Source: Helicobacter cetorum MIT 00-7128
Lineage (GTDB): Bacteria > Campylobacterota > Campylobacteria > Campylobacterales > Helicobacteraceae
NCBI RefSeq assembly: GCF_000259255.1
Contig: NC_017737.1
Coordinates: 1,550,001 to 1,614,000, forward strand
Direction: 5' to 3'
Length of the DNA stretch: 64,000 bases
Positions within the stretch are counted from its first letter, which is position 1. The number at the start of each line of letters is the position of its first letter. A model generated the notes under the pieces. It made no database searches, was not told where the DNA came from, and worked only from the letters and a program-made list of their open reading frames with translations. A program made the position numbers and the translations under genes. Of the stretch, positions 46,715-55,758 are shown piece by piece.

Positions 46715-47392
46715 TCAATATTCTAATTTATAGCCAATCCCTCTAATAGATATAATATGCTCAGGGTGTTTTGGGTCTTTTTCAATCTTAGAGCGTAAGC
46801 GACCAATAATCACATCAATGCTTTTATTAGAGCTCTCAGGATTGATACTCTCACTCTCAATCGCAATAGACTCACGGCTAAATACATAACCCTTTTTACT
46901 AATCAATAATGAAAGGATTTCATATTCTGCACGAGTTAAATCTAATTTTTTATCCCGCATATATACTTCTCGGCTGTCTTTATCTACCCTAAAAATACAT
47001 AAATCATCATGATGAGCGATTTCTTCTCGTTTATTAAAGCGTCTAAGCAACGAATGAATGCGTGCTAATAGCTCCTTAGGGTCATAAGGCTTAGGAAGAT
47101 AGTCATCAGCACCATAATCAAGAGCCTTAACCTTGTCTTCAACATCACTTCTTGCTGAAGAAATGATAATAGGAATGCTCTTTTGTTTAGAAATGCGCTT
47201 ACAAACTTCAAGCCCATCTAAATTAGGTAAAGTCAAATCCAATAAAAGCAAGTCGTAATGTTGTGTATTAACCGCACTAATACCGGTATATGGTTCATCA
47301 TAATTAGTTACTCTAATCCCATGCTGAGATAAGTATTCGCTCAAAATTTCGGCTAACTCAATATCATCTTCTATCATTAAAACTTCTATCAT
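46715..47392 (-). CDS. arsR: Response regulator ArsR
   Basis: ArsR is the OmpR-family partner of ArsS and an essential regulator in H. pylori. The 225-residue protein has the receiver domain with acidic pocket EDD at 8-10, phosphoacceptor D52 in LLLDLTLP and Lys in PKPYDPKEL. The C-terminal winged helix ends [13 protein letters not shown]. It precedes arsS by 39 nt on the same strand. Confidence 0.96.
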   Translation of the reverse strand: MIEVLMIEDDIELAEILSEYLSQHGIRVTNYDEPYTGISAVNTQHYDLLLLDLTLPNLDGLEVCKRISKQKSIPIIISSARSDVEDKVKALDYGADDYLPKPYDPKELLARIHSLLRRFNKREEIAHHDDLCIFRVDKDSREVYMRDKKLDLTRAEYEILSLLISKKGYVFSRESIAIESESINPESSNKSIDVIIGRLRSKIEKDPKHPEHIISIRGIGYKLEY

Positions 47393-47528
47393 AACTAAAC
47401 AAGGCTCCTTAATTCTATTCCACTACATCTTAGCACTACTATAGCTAATAGGCTTAAAATAGGCATTCTAAATGCCATAATAGCGTTCCTAAAGGCGAGA
47501 TTCTAACATCTTTTACTAAACATAAACC

Positions 47529-48113
47529 TTAATCTTTATGCTCCAAAAGCTTTAAACGCCTTTCTAGCATACTAAGCTGATATTCCAAAAAACGCACCAC
47601 TAAGTCCAAACGCTCTAAGGCTTGCTCATTTTTTAAAGCACGCATTCCTTCAAATAAAACTAAAGTGCGCTCTTGTAATTGTGTTAAAAAAACTTGCTCG
47701 CTAGAGAGATTGTGTGTGTTTGTTTCTAAAGTCTTAAAAGGCGCTTTTAACTCCGCTAAACTAGATTCTTGACTAGGCTCTTTAAGGCTTAAATGCGAAA
47801 TGTCATTTTCTTGTTTTTCATATAAAAGGTGGGTTTCTTTAAGCGTGCTTTCTATCATCTCTTGCAAATTAGGGGTAGATGATGGCTGTTTTAATAAGGG
47901 TTTTGAGCTTGGTTGTGTGGACTCTTCTAAGGTTGTTTGGGAGCTTTCTTTTGACTCTATCACATTATCTAAGTCCTGCAAAAAACGAGGTGTTTTAAAA
48001 AACGATGGCTCAGCCTTAGTTACATCAAAATCTTCGTTGAGCGATTTTGCCACTTTTTCAATTTCATTGAGAGTTTCTGAAATAATGTTTTTTAGTTCCA
48101 TTTTACAAGCCAT
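47529..48113 (-). CDS. Coiled-coil protein of unknown function
   Basis: The 194-residue protein is hydrophilic, with Ser/Pro/Gln-rich middle and a leucine-rich C-terminal helix (about 140-190) ending FLEYQLSMLERRLKLLEHKD, a probable coiled coil. No signal peptide is present. The ATG at 48113 overlaps the upstream gene; the ATG at 48101 is equally plausible. The C-terminal helix recalls CiaD-like or chaperone-type proteins of related bacteria, but this is weak. Confidence 0.65.
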   Translation of the reverse strand: MACKMELKNIISETLNEIEKVAKSLNEDFDVTKAEPSFFKTPRFLQDLDNVIESKESSQTTLEESTQPSSKPLLKQPSSTPNLQEMIESTLKETHLLYEKQENDISHLSLKEPSQESSLAELKAPFKTLETNTHNLSSEQVFLTQLQERTLVLFEGMRALKNEQALERLDLVVRFLEYQLSMLERRLKLLEHKD

Positions 48114-48421
48114 TCTTCTAAATCTTTTAAGTCTTTGCCACTCTTAAAATTAAGGATAAAGCGTTCCAAATTTATTGAAGAATCATTAGGAGCTTTTATA
48201 TCTTGCTTCTCTTCATCTTCTTTGATACTACATTCAACAATATTTTCTTCATTGTCATCTTTTTTTTCAAAAGCTATTTTTTCTTTCAAGCGCTCAAGAT
48301 TTTCTAAAGCTTGCGTATGGTTAGGATTTTTCTTTAAAATGCCCTCATACACTTTTAATGCCTCATTATAAAAACCTTGCTCTTCATAAATATTTGCCAA
48401 TGTAATGGTCTCTAAACCCAA
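48092..48421 (-). CDS. TPR-containing protein
   Basis: The 109-residue protein has one clear tetratricopeptide repeat at about 4-37, LANIYEEQGFYNEALKVYEGILKKNPNHTQAL. An acidic Asp/Glu/Lys-rich linker follows, then a short conserved end DLKDLEEWLVKWN. Such proteins act as protein-interaction adaptors. It overlaps the coiled-coil gene downstream by at least 10 bases, so the pair is probably one functional unit. Confidence 0.75.
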   Translation of the reverse strand: MGLETITLANIYEEQGFYNEALKVYEGILKKNPNHTQALENLERLKEKIAFEKKDDNEENIVECSIKEDEEKQDIKAPNDSSINLERFILNFKSGKDLKDLEEWLVKWN

Positions 48422-48692
48422 AATCTTTCTCTATATTTTTAATTTTAAGATGATACAAATTACCAAATCGCTACAAACAAGCTTTATCACCCCCAAGCTA
48501 TATTGAATACCCTAAAAGGAGCAACTTTAAACTTAATATTCCACTTGCTTATTTCACCACATAAGGATACCCTATCTTAGTTGAAGTTAGTATTAATCCC
48601 CTACTAAGCCCTAAATTTCTGTGTAATGATTTAAACTTTTATAAAAATGACCGATTTGTGCTGTGAATGTGATTTTAACAACAAGGATAAAT

Positions 48693-49259
48693 ATGATTAA
48701 AAAAATTGCTTGTATCTTAAGTCTTACAGCAAGTTTGGCAATAGCAGGCGAGAAAAGTGGTTTCTTCATGGGTGCTGGTTATCAGCAAGGTCGTTCTGGT
48801 CCTTATAACCATAAGTATTCTGATTGGAGACATGGCACAGACCTTTATGGTTTGAATGCTAAGCTTGGTTATACCGGTTTTGCTAATAAATGGTTTGGTG
48901 CTAGAATTTATGGCTTTTTAGATTGGTTTAACACGAATGCCGATAGCAATGGCAAAAAAACTAATCTATTAACTTATGGTGGTGGTGGTGATTTAATGTT
49001 AAACATTATCCCACTTGATAAATGGGCGCTAGGCGTATTTGGTGGTATCCAATTAGCGGGTAATACTTGGATGTTTACTAATAATGTCAATCACACACAA
49101 TTCCAATTTTTATGGAATGTAGGTGGAAGAATGCGTATTGGAGAGCATAGTGCGTTTGAAGCAGGTGTTAAATTCCCTATGATTAACCAACAAAGCAATA
49201 CGCAAAAGGGACTTATTCGCTACTACTCTTGGTATGTAGATTATGTCTATACTTTCTAA
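48693..49259 (+). CDS. HorE-like outer membrane protein
   Basis: The 188-residue protein begins MIKKIACILSLTASLAIAGEKSGFFMGAGYQQG, a signal peptide with cleavage near AIA-GE. The compact barrel has FQFLWNVGGRMRIGEHSAFEAGVKFP and ends YVDYVYTF. It belongs to the Hor family, like the two at the window start. A position just upstream of kefB corresponds to horE in H. pylori as I recall. The ATG at 48693 is chosen because AAGGATAAAT precedes it; the longer frame from 48663 lacks such a site. Confidence 0.85.
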   Translation: MIKKIACILSLTASLAIAGEKSGFFMGAGYQQGRSGPYNHKYSDWRHGTDLYGLNAKLGYTGFANKWFGARIYGFLDWFNTNADSNGKKTNLLTYGGGGDLMLNIIPLDKWALGVFGGIQLAGNTWMFTNNVNHTQFQFLWNVGGRMRIGEHSAFEAGVKFPMINQQSNTQKGLIRYYSWYVDYVYTF

Positions 49260-49273
49260 TTGATGCCTTTAAT

Positions 49274-49328
49274 CCCCCAAGTTTCAGCTCTTTAAAACAA
49301 GTTTATAAGCTTGAAATGAGGGGTTTTT
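49274..49328 (+). terminator. Terminator after the HorE-like gene
   Basis: CCCC..AAGTTTCAGCT pairs with AGCTTGAAAT..GGGG with one bulge, followed by TTTTT. A long stem-loop about 15 nt after the stop. Confidence 0.75.
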
Positions 49329-49631
49329 CCATTTTAAGCCATTTGTATTGCAAAAGAGTTAATTAAATAAAGAAAATTCACCTTAGTTTAGCTATAATGC
49401 GTTGCTAGGTTATGTTGAGTTTTTGTTTGAAAAAGTAGCGCTAGTTTAGCTTGCTTTAATCAAACTTTCTTGGTTAAACGACCTAAAAATGGCAGTGTTT
49501 TATTCAATAAGCTTTCAAGCACGATTGAAGTATTTGTATTATTGATTTCTTAAAGAATAAAATCTAAAAATCCAACCAATTCTTTAAGCTCAGTTAAACC
49601 AGACTTAAAGAATTGAAAGCAAGGTTCTTTC
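49329..49631 (+). promoter_or_regulatory. Leader region of the antiporter gene
   Basis: This gene-free stretch has TATAAT at 49393-49398, which would give a leader of about 230 nt. No open frame with initiation signals is seen in it. The segment AAAGAATTGAAAGCAAGG just before the ATG gives a weak ribosome binding site. The long leader might be regulated, but no known riboswitch is recognised. Confidence 0.45.
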
Positions 49632-50885
49632 ATGGAAAATAGCACGCTTTATATGATTATTGTTGGTTTGTGGCTCTCTGTAGCCTTTGGTCTGTTTTTA
49701 AAAAAAATGGATATGCCTGTTATTATTGGCTACATTTGCACAGGGACTATCCTATCTGCCTTTTTTAAAATTGATGACTTTGATTTCCTTTCTGATATTG
49801 GCGAGTTTGGCATTGTCTTTTTAATGTTTATGATAGGCATTGAGTTTAATTTTGACAAGCTCAAATCCATTCGGCAAGAAGTGCTTGTTTTTGGACTTTT
49901 GCAAGTAGTTTTAAGCACGATTTTAATTTGTCTTTTAGGGTATTATCTTTTAGGGCTTTCCTTTGTCTTTGCGCTTGTTTTAGGCATGGGCTTTTCACTT
50001 TCTTCTACGGCCATTGTTTTAAAATTCTTTGAAGATTCTAAACAGCTCAACACCCCTATGGGAAAAAGCGCTGTGGGGATTCTCATTTTTCAAGATATTG
50101 CAGCCATTCCTATGCTCCTTATTTTAACCATTCTTGGTAGCCACAATTCACATATAAGCTCCCTTTTAATTAAGACTGCTATTTCAGCAAGCGTAATTTT
50201 ATTTACTTTGCTTTTTTTGGGTAAAAGGGGGGGTAATTGGATTTTAGGGCTTGCTAGAGATAGCCATTTACCAGAAATTTTTATAGGAACTATTTTAGTG
50301 ATTGTCTTTAGTGCTGCAGGACTAAGCCATCTTTTTGGATTCTCTATGTCTTTGGGGGCATTTATTGTGGGTATGGCAATTTCTAAATCACGCTATAAAA
50401 TCAATGTGCAAGAAGAATTTTCACAACTTAAAAATCTCTTTTTAGCGATTTTTTTTATTACTATAGGCATGCAAATCAACATTAAATTTTTCATAGAAAA
50501 GTTTTTTCTTGTCATCATTCTTTTAGCTTTGGTAATGAGCTTTAAAACCACTATCATATATTGGATTTTACGCTTTTTTAGAGACTCAAAAACAGCCATA
50601 AAAACTGCCCTTTCCTTATCGCAAATTGGGGAATTTTCCTTTGTTATTTTCTTGCATTCTGGAACACACCAACTCTTTAACCTACAAGAAAATAAAGGAC
50701 TTATGGGATTTTTACATGAAAGAAATATCTTGCATACCACACAGAGTGAAATCCATCAATTTTTAATCTTAATGGTTGTGTTTTCTATGCTTGTAACCCC
50801 TTTTATTTTGAAATATTTAGAGCCTTTGAGCCATTTTGCCTTACATGGACGCTTTTTTGATAAAGATAAGGATAAGACCAAATAG
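49632..50885 (+). CDS. kefB: KefB-type cation/proton antiporter
   Basis: The 417-residue membrane protein has about 12 hydrophobic spans and belongs to the CPA2 monovalent cation:proton antiporters. The characteristic segments are FLMFMIGIEFNFDKLKS, GMGFSLSSTAIVLK and ILIFQDIAAIPML with the conserved QD. FSMSLGAFIVGMAIS is also present. The C-terminal RCK/TrkA-N domain of full KefB is absent, so it is a short form. It would help ion or pH balance at the inner membrane. Confidence 0.9.
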   Translation: MENSTLYMIIVGLWLSVAFGLFLKKMDMPVIIGYICTGTILSAFFKIDDFDFLSDIGEFGIVFLMFMIGIEFNFDKLKSIRQEVLVFGLLQVVLSTILICLLGYYLLGLSFVFALVLGMGFSLSSTAIVLKFFEDSKQLNTPMGKSAVGILIFQDIAAIPMLLILTILGSHNSHISSLLIKTAISASVILFTLLFLGKRGGNWILGLARDSHLPEIFIGTILVIVFSAAGLSHLFGFSMSLGAFIVGMAISKSRYKINVQEEFSQLKNLFLAIFFITIGMQINIKFFIEKFFLVIILLALVMSFKTTIIYWILRFFRDSKTAIKTALSLSQIGEFSFVIFLHSGTHQLFNLQENKGLMGFLHERNILHTTQSEIHQFLILMVVFSMLVTPFILKYLEPLSHFALHGRFFDKDKDKTK

Positions 50886-50931
50886 ACATGCATAAATTCT
50901 TAAATATTAACTTGTGTTATGCGTGTTATGT

Positions 50932-50937
50932 TACAAT
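50932..50937 (+). promoter_or_regulatory. -10 box for pepF
   Basis: TACAAT with an upstream TG at one base off the standard extended position (TATGTTACAAT). It lies about 43 nt before the pepF ATG. Confidence 0.45.
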
Positions 50938-50979
50938 GACAGCTCAAAATTATTTAAATAAACGATTAAAAGGGATACT

Positions 50980-52704
50980 ATGAAAGAAAGCCAATGGGAT
51001 TTAAGTGCCTTATTTGAGAATAAAGACAAGGCAGAAGATTTTTTAAAAAACCTAAAAACAGAGGTGCTAGAGTTTGAAAAAAACTATCAAGGCAATCTTA
51101 AAAGCCTCAATGCCAATGATTTTAATACAAGTCTCATACAATACGAGGAACTTTTAGAAAAGATTTCTCGTGTAATGACTTATGCTTATTTATTGTTTGC
51201 AAGCAATACTCAAGAGACCAAATTTTATTCCAAGTGTGAAATGGCTTGCACCGACATTCAGCAACATATCTTATTTTTTGAAAATGAATTTATTAATTTG
51301 GATTCTAAAAAACAAGAAACTTATATGAAAAAATCCAAACAATACGCCTTTTTCTTACAAAAACTCATAGAGAGGAAACGCCACACTCTCAACTTAGATG
51401 AAGAAAAAGTCGCTTTAGCACTCTCGCCTGTAGGCGTAGATGCGTTTAGTCGTCTTTTTGACCAACATTTATCATCGTTAAAGATTCCTTTTGAGGGTAA
51501 AACCCTAAGCGAAGAAGAAATTTTAGCCCTTTTATATAGCCCTGAGCGCAAAAAACGCAAAAAATCCCAAAAAGCTTTTAGTGCCAAATTAGCCAAATCA
51601 CGCCCCTTGCTTACTTATATCCTTAATATGGTGCGCAAAAACTTGCATATTGAAACCAAATTAAGAAATTATGAAAGAAAAGAAACTTTTCGCCACCTAA
51701 ACAATCAAATCTCTCAAGAAAGCGTAGATAGCATGCTAGAAATTACTAATGCAAATTTTTCATTAGTCCATCGCTACTACCATAAAAAAGCCAAGCTTTT
51801 AGGGCATAAACTCAAAGATTATGACCGCTATGCACCCTTAGATACAAATAGCGCACAAATCCCCTATTCTCAAGCCTTACAAGAAACTCTTGATACTTTT
51901 AAGGAATTTTCGCCTAGTTTTTATAAGATTGCCTCTAAAGCTATTGAGCAAGGCTGGGTAGATTCACACCCAAGAGCATTCAAACAAGGGGGGGCATTTA
52001 GTCATAGCGCTGTGCCTAGCGCACACCCTTATGTGCTATTAAATTATACCGGCAATCGCCGTGATGCTTTCACTATTGCGCATGAATTTGGGCATATGGT
52101 GCATCAAGAATTATCTAAAAAACAAGGGGTTTTAAACACAGATACCCCCTTAACGACTGCAGAAACTGCCTCTGTTTTTGCAGAAATGCTTTTATTTGAG
52201 CATTTAAAAAAGAATCTTAAAGAAGAAGAGTTGGTCTTTGTGATTGCAAGCAAACTAGAGGATATTTTTTCTACCCTATTTAGACAAGTGGTAATGACTA
52301 ATTTTGAGCGCAGAATCCATGATATTGAAGAGGAAATGGACGCCAAAGATTTTGATAAAATTTGGTATGAAGAAAATGAGCGCATGTTTAAAGATAGTGT
52401 CAAATTGACTAAAAATTATCGCTCTTGGTGGAGCTATATCCCCCATTTTATCCATACCCCATTTTATTGCTATGCTTATAGCTACGGACAGCTTTTAACC
52501 TTAGCTTTGTATGGTCTTTATAAACGCAGTGATTCTAAAAAGTTTATTAAAACTTATACAGAATTTTTAAGCCTAGGAGGCTCAAAAAGTCCTAGAGAGC
52601 TAGTTTTGATGTTTGGCTTTGATATTGATAGCAAAGAGTTTTGGGAAATTGGTATGCAAGAAGTAAGAAATCTTTTAGAAGAATTTGAAGGGCTAGTGGC
52701 ATGA
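50980..52704 (+). CDS. pepF: Oligoendopeptidase F
   Basis: PepF is an M3 zinc peptidase that degrades short peptides in the cytoplasm. The 574-residue protein has IAHEFGHMVHQEL with the HEXXH zinc site near residue 368 and the downstream Glu in TTAETASVFAEMLLFEHL. The N-terminal helical domain matches the M3B group. No signal peptide is seen. The stop overlaps the next gene by 4 bases. Confidence 0.94.
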   Translation: MKESQWDLSALFENKDKAEDFLKNLKTEVLEFEKNYQGNLKSLNANDFNTSLIQYEELLEKISRVMTYAYLLFASNTQETKFYSKCEMACTDIQQHILFFENEFINLDSKKQETYMKKSKQYAFFLQKLIERKRHTLNLDEEKVALALSPVGVDAFSRLFDQHLSSLKIPFEGKTLSEEEILALLYSPERKKRKKSQKAFSAKLAKSRPLLTYILNMVRKNLHIETKLRNYERKETFRHLNNQISQESVDSMLEITNANFSLVHRYYHKKAKLLGHKLKDYDRYAPLDTNSAQIPYSQALQETLDTFKEFSPSFYKIASKAIEQGWVDSHPRAFKQGGAFSHSAVPSAHPYVLLNYTGNRRDAFTIAHEFGHMVHQELSKKQGVLNTDTPLTTAETASVFAEMLLFEHLKKNLKEEELVFVIASKLEDIFSTLFRQVVMTNFERRIHDIEEEMDAKDFDKIWYEENERMFKDSVKLTKNYRSWWSYIPHFIHTPFYCYAYSYGQLLTLALYGLYKRSDSKKFIKTYTEFLSLGGSKSPRELVLMFGFDIDSKEFWEIGMQEVRNLLEEFEGLVA

Positions 52705-53162
52705 AAAAAGAATTTGAGCTTTTAAACAATCGTAATTGCATAGAACATCTGCAATTTCTATCCAAGCACCATTTAAATTTCAATCTTTTATGCGAGAAGG
52801 ACAAAATCCACTTCTCCCCCAAACTACCCGAAGAGATTTATAAGAAATTTGGCAATTTTGTGCTGTTTGTTCTAGCAGGATACACCTTAGAAAGCTTAAT
52901 GATTCATAAAGAAAGCGTGCAATTTGAAGCAGGCTTTGGACATGATAATATTGGAAGTATTGTTCAAGTCAATATTAAAGGCATTATACAAATTATCGTT
53001 AAAGATAGAGTTAGCACAGACAATGTCCCTCTCTTTAGCCGTTTTGATGCTAATCGCTTATTTATAGACCAAGAAGAGCAAGAATTGCTTAATTCCAAGG
53101 AGGCTCTTTTTTCAAATTCTAAAAATCGTGCGATTTTAGAAAATTTGCACAACCCCCTATAA
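52701..53162 (+). CDS. Conserved Helicobacter protein of unknown function
   Basis: The 153-residue cytoplasmic protein overlaps pepF by ATGA. It contains a beta-rich middle, VQFEAGFGHDNIGSIVQVNIKGIIQIIVKD, after a helical start, and has no signal peptide or membrane span. I do not recognise a domain. It is found after pepF in H. pylori as I recall. The coupling suggests constant co-expression with pepF and the next gene. Confidence 0.7.
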   Translation: MKKEFELLNNRNCIEHLQFLSKHHLNFNLLCEKDKIHFSPKLPEEIYKKFGNFVLFVLAGYTLESLMIHKESVQFEAGFGHDNIGSIVQVNIKGIIQIIVKDRVSTDNVPLFSRFDANRLFIDQEEQELLNSKEALFSNSKNRAILENLHNPL

Positions 53163-53185
53163 TCATAATTTAAAGGACAACGCCT

Positions 53186-54679
53186 ATGAGCATTTTAAAA
53201 TTGCATTTAAAAGTTTTTCGTTTTGAGGTAAAAAAGGATTATAACCCCGCTTATGTGTCCTATTTCTTGGAGTATCAAGAAGAACAACGCCTTTTAGATA
53301 TTCTCAAACAACTTCAAGGTGTGGGCTTTAGCGAACCTATTGGTCTTAAAATCAATCAAATTGCTGTTTTTGAAAACGCTCAACTGAGTGATTTAGTAGC
53401 ATTTTTTGGTAAAGAGTGGGTGCTAGAGCCCCTTTCTAAACGCTATGCCTTGAAAGACTTAATCATTGATGAAAAAGCTGTTTTAAAATCATATGAACCC
53501 TTTTTTAATCAAATGACCTTTTTAAGTGCTGGCGAAAAAGAAGAGTTAGAAAAATATTTGCGTATCAATTTTATTAACCCCCAAGAAAACCCCAAATACC
53601 TAGGCGATGGCTTTTTCTTGTATATCAAATGGCTCCTTAAGCGCTATCCTAGCCAACAAAACAAACTCCTAGAAGTGATTGCTAATCCTGAAGATGGCGT
53701 GATGAATTTTTTAAGTATTGCACCCTATCTTTACCCCAAAGATGACAATATTGACCATGAAATTTATGAATTACAAGAAATCCTTACTAATTCCAAAATC
53801 AACCCTTGGCAAGATTTTTCTAAAAATCTTTTAAGCCTTTATCAATTCAACCCTAAGCCAAACATTACTCAACATGCTCCAAAGACTTGCGCCCTTTTTA
53901 ATGCCTATGCCAAGCATTTAGACACTAGCGCCCTTTTAAAAAGCTCTAAGCTCTATTTGGAAAAAATGGGGCAAAAAGTGATTGAATTACCCTTTTGCTA
54001 TGATGGCTCTTATTATGGAAAGATTGTCAATACACGCCAATTTCTCCTAGCTTGTGCGTATAATCTTGCCCTTGCAAAAGCTAGTAATGTAGCGTTAGTT
54101 TTTTGCGAAGAAGATGCGTATTTAAACATCTTACATGCCAAAGAAATCCTAGATAACAATGATGAATTGATAAAATCTATCAACGAAGAGTTGAAAAAAT
54201 ATGAGCTTATCTATAAAAAAGATACTGAAGTAGTCTATCTTAACGAATGGATTGATGAATTTTTAGCTTGGGAGCTAAAAGCCTCTTTTAAAGAATTTTC
54301 AAGCGCAGTGTTCTCACGCTTGCCCTATCAAGGCAAATTGCTTAATAAAATCCATCTTAAAACCCATGCATTCTTAGAGTCTAATCAAAATTATGCCCCT
54401 CTTTTAGACATCAACAAAACTAGTGCGCTAACTCAATGCGCCAATTTACGCTATATTGGGATTGATTTAGGAGCGGATTTTTTAATCACGCATTCCTTAG
54501 AGCTTTTTAATACTTTTGAGACTTTGGGTCTTAAGGCCTCAAAAGCGTATAAGAGAGACTATGACAACACACCAAGTTTATTTTTAGCTCAAGTAGCACT
54601 CATAGCTATGGGCGAAAAGAATCAAGAGATTCTAGGGCTTAACTCTCATTATAATAAAATAGCGTTCCTTCAAGCGTGA
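53186..54679 (+). CDS. DUF5644/HdrB-like protein
   Basis: The 497-residue protein starts LKLHLKVFRFEVKKDYNPAYVSYFLEY, resembling the DUF5644 N-terminal domain of Campylobacterota. The second half (about 230-490), with CALFNAYAKHLDTSALLKSSKLYLEKMGQKVIELPFCYDG, resembles the CCG domain of heterodisulfide reductase B or SdhE. The cysteine sets of true HdrB are not complete here. It may be a degenerate redox or scaffold protein. It runs into the next gene by 4 bases. Confidence 0.55.
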   Translation: MSILKLHLKVFRFEVKKDYNPAYVSYFLEYQEEQRLLDILKQLQGVGFSEPIGLKINQIAVFENAQLSDLVAFFGKEWVLEPLSKRYALKDLIIDEKAVLKSYEPFFNQMTFLSAGEKEELEKYLRINFINPQENPKYLGDGFFLYIKWLLKRYPSQQNKLLEVIANPEDGVMNFLSIAPYLYPKDDNIDHEIYELQEILTNSKINPWQDFSKNLLSLYQFNPKPNITQHAPKTCALFNAYAKHLDTSALLKSSKLYLEKMGQKVIELPFCYDGSYYGKIVNTRQFLLACAYNLALAKASNVALVFCEEDAYLNILHAKEILDNNDELIKSINEELKKYELIYKKDTEVVYLNEWIDEFLAWELKASFKEFSSAVFSRLPYQGKLLNKIHLKTHAFLESNQNYAPLLDINKTSALTQCANLRYIGIDLGADFLITHSLELFNTFETLGLKASKAYKRDYDNTPSLFLAQVALIAMGEKNQEILGLNSHYNKIAFLQA

Positions 54680-54990
54680 AGAGTCTTTTAAAAATAGTTC
54701 TAGCCTCTATTATTGGAGGCACTTGGTATACGCTCAATGGAGTGGGTTCTGAGGTGGTTTCAGTAGGGATTTTTGTTTTAATTCTTTTTGTCTTTTTTAT
54801 CCGCCCTATTAGTTTCCAAACCCCAGAAAGAAGAGAAGAGTATATCCAACGCTTAAAAACTAACTATGAAAGAAAAATGGCTCTACAAAACAAGCAAAAA
54901 GAAGAGCAACTGCGCCTTACTCAAGCTAAAAAAGAGCGTGAAAATAAAAAACGAAAAGAATTAAAAGAACAAATAAAAAAATACCAATAA
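54676..54990 (+). CDS. Small membrane protein with basic tail
   Basis: The 104-residue protein has two adjacent hydrophobic segments (about 3-20 and 25-45) followed by a long Lys/Glu/Gln/Arg-rich helix to the end. A membrane hairpin with a cytoplasmic coiled tail is likely. GTG start at 54676 overlaps the preceding gene. The next gene begins 10 nt later with a similar layout. Function unknown. Confidence 0.72.
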   Translation: MKSLLKIVLASIIGGTWYTLNGVGSEVVSVGIFVLILFVFFIRPISFQTPERREEYIQRLKTNYERKMALQNKQKEEQLRLTQAKKERENKKRKELKEQIKKYQ

Positions 54991-54999
54991 AGGACTTTT

Positions 55000-55752
55000 A
55001 TGGAACTTATCCTACTTATCATTGCTGCGATTGCACTCTTATATTTTTATAATACCCTCAAGGAATATCTAAAAAACCCCTTAAAGCCCGCTCCAAAGCA
55101 AAATAATTCACTAGAATATGACTTGAGTAATGACCCCTATGTATCACAAGCTGACCCTTTTGAAAAGTTTAAGCAAAGTCAAGCAGGAGTTTTTTTAAGA
55201 CTTTTAAATCATTTAGAGCCTCAAAAAAATATGTTAGACAGCTCTTTAAGAACGCTTTTTATAGATGAAGTTAAACAGCCCTTAAGCGCAGAAGAACAAA
55301 CCCTAGCTACACAATTACTCAACAAAGAGACTGAAAGCCTTGAATCACTATGTCAAGAAATCTCTAATCATGCACATGGAGAATATCCAAAAAAAGTGCG
55401 CTTAGTAGAGTTTTTACTCCTATTAGCATATGCTGATGGTAATTTAGATTCTAAAGAAAAAGACATGCTTATTGATGTGGCAGCGTTTTTAAAAATAGAT
55501 AATCAAGATTTCAACCAACTTTATGATAATTTTGAGCGTTTCAATCAAATTGAAATCCCTATGACCTTAGAAGAGGCAAAGACCCTATTTGAACTGCAAG
55601 AAGAAAGCTCTTTAGAAAACTTAGAACAAAAGGCTCTAAATCTTGTTAGCCCCTACTATCATAAAGCAACCAATTACAAGCATTACACTGAAGAAGATTT
55701 TATCTCTTTAAGAAAAATCGCTCTTGCGAGTATCCTTGTCAATCAAGAATAA
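55000..55752 (+). CDS. Membrane-anchored TerB-like domain protein
   Basis: The 250-residue protein has one N-terminal membrane span (about 2-18) and a cytoplasmic helical domain. Within it FLLLLAYADGNLDSKEKDMLIDVAAFLKI near 145-173 matches the TerB/DjlA pattern of acidic helices. TerB-like domains bind metals or partner proteins in envelope stress systems. AAAGGAC precedes the ATG. It ends the five-gene row that begins with pepF. Confidence 0.75.
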   Translation: MELILLIIAAIALLYFYNTLKEYLKNPLKPAPKQNNSLEYDLSNDPYVSQADPFEKFKQSQAGVFLRLLNHLEPQKNMLDSSLRTLFIDEVKQPLSAEEQTLATQLLNKETESLESLCQEISNHAHGEYPKKVRLVEFLLLLAYADGNLDSKEKDMLIDVAAFLKIDNQDFNQLYDNFERFNQIEIPMTLEEAKTLFELQEESSLENLEQKALNLVSPYYHKATNYKHYTEEDFISLRKIALASILVNQE

Positions 55753-55758
55753 TCCTAG

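Noticed and set aside
49329-49631. Riboswitch in the long kefB leader
   Set aside because: No known riboswitch core or strong conserved hairpin could be found by eye.
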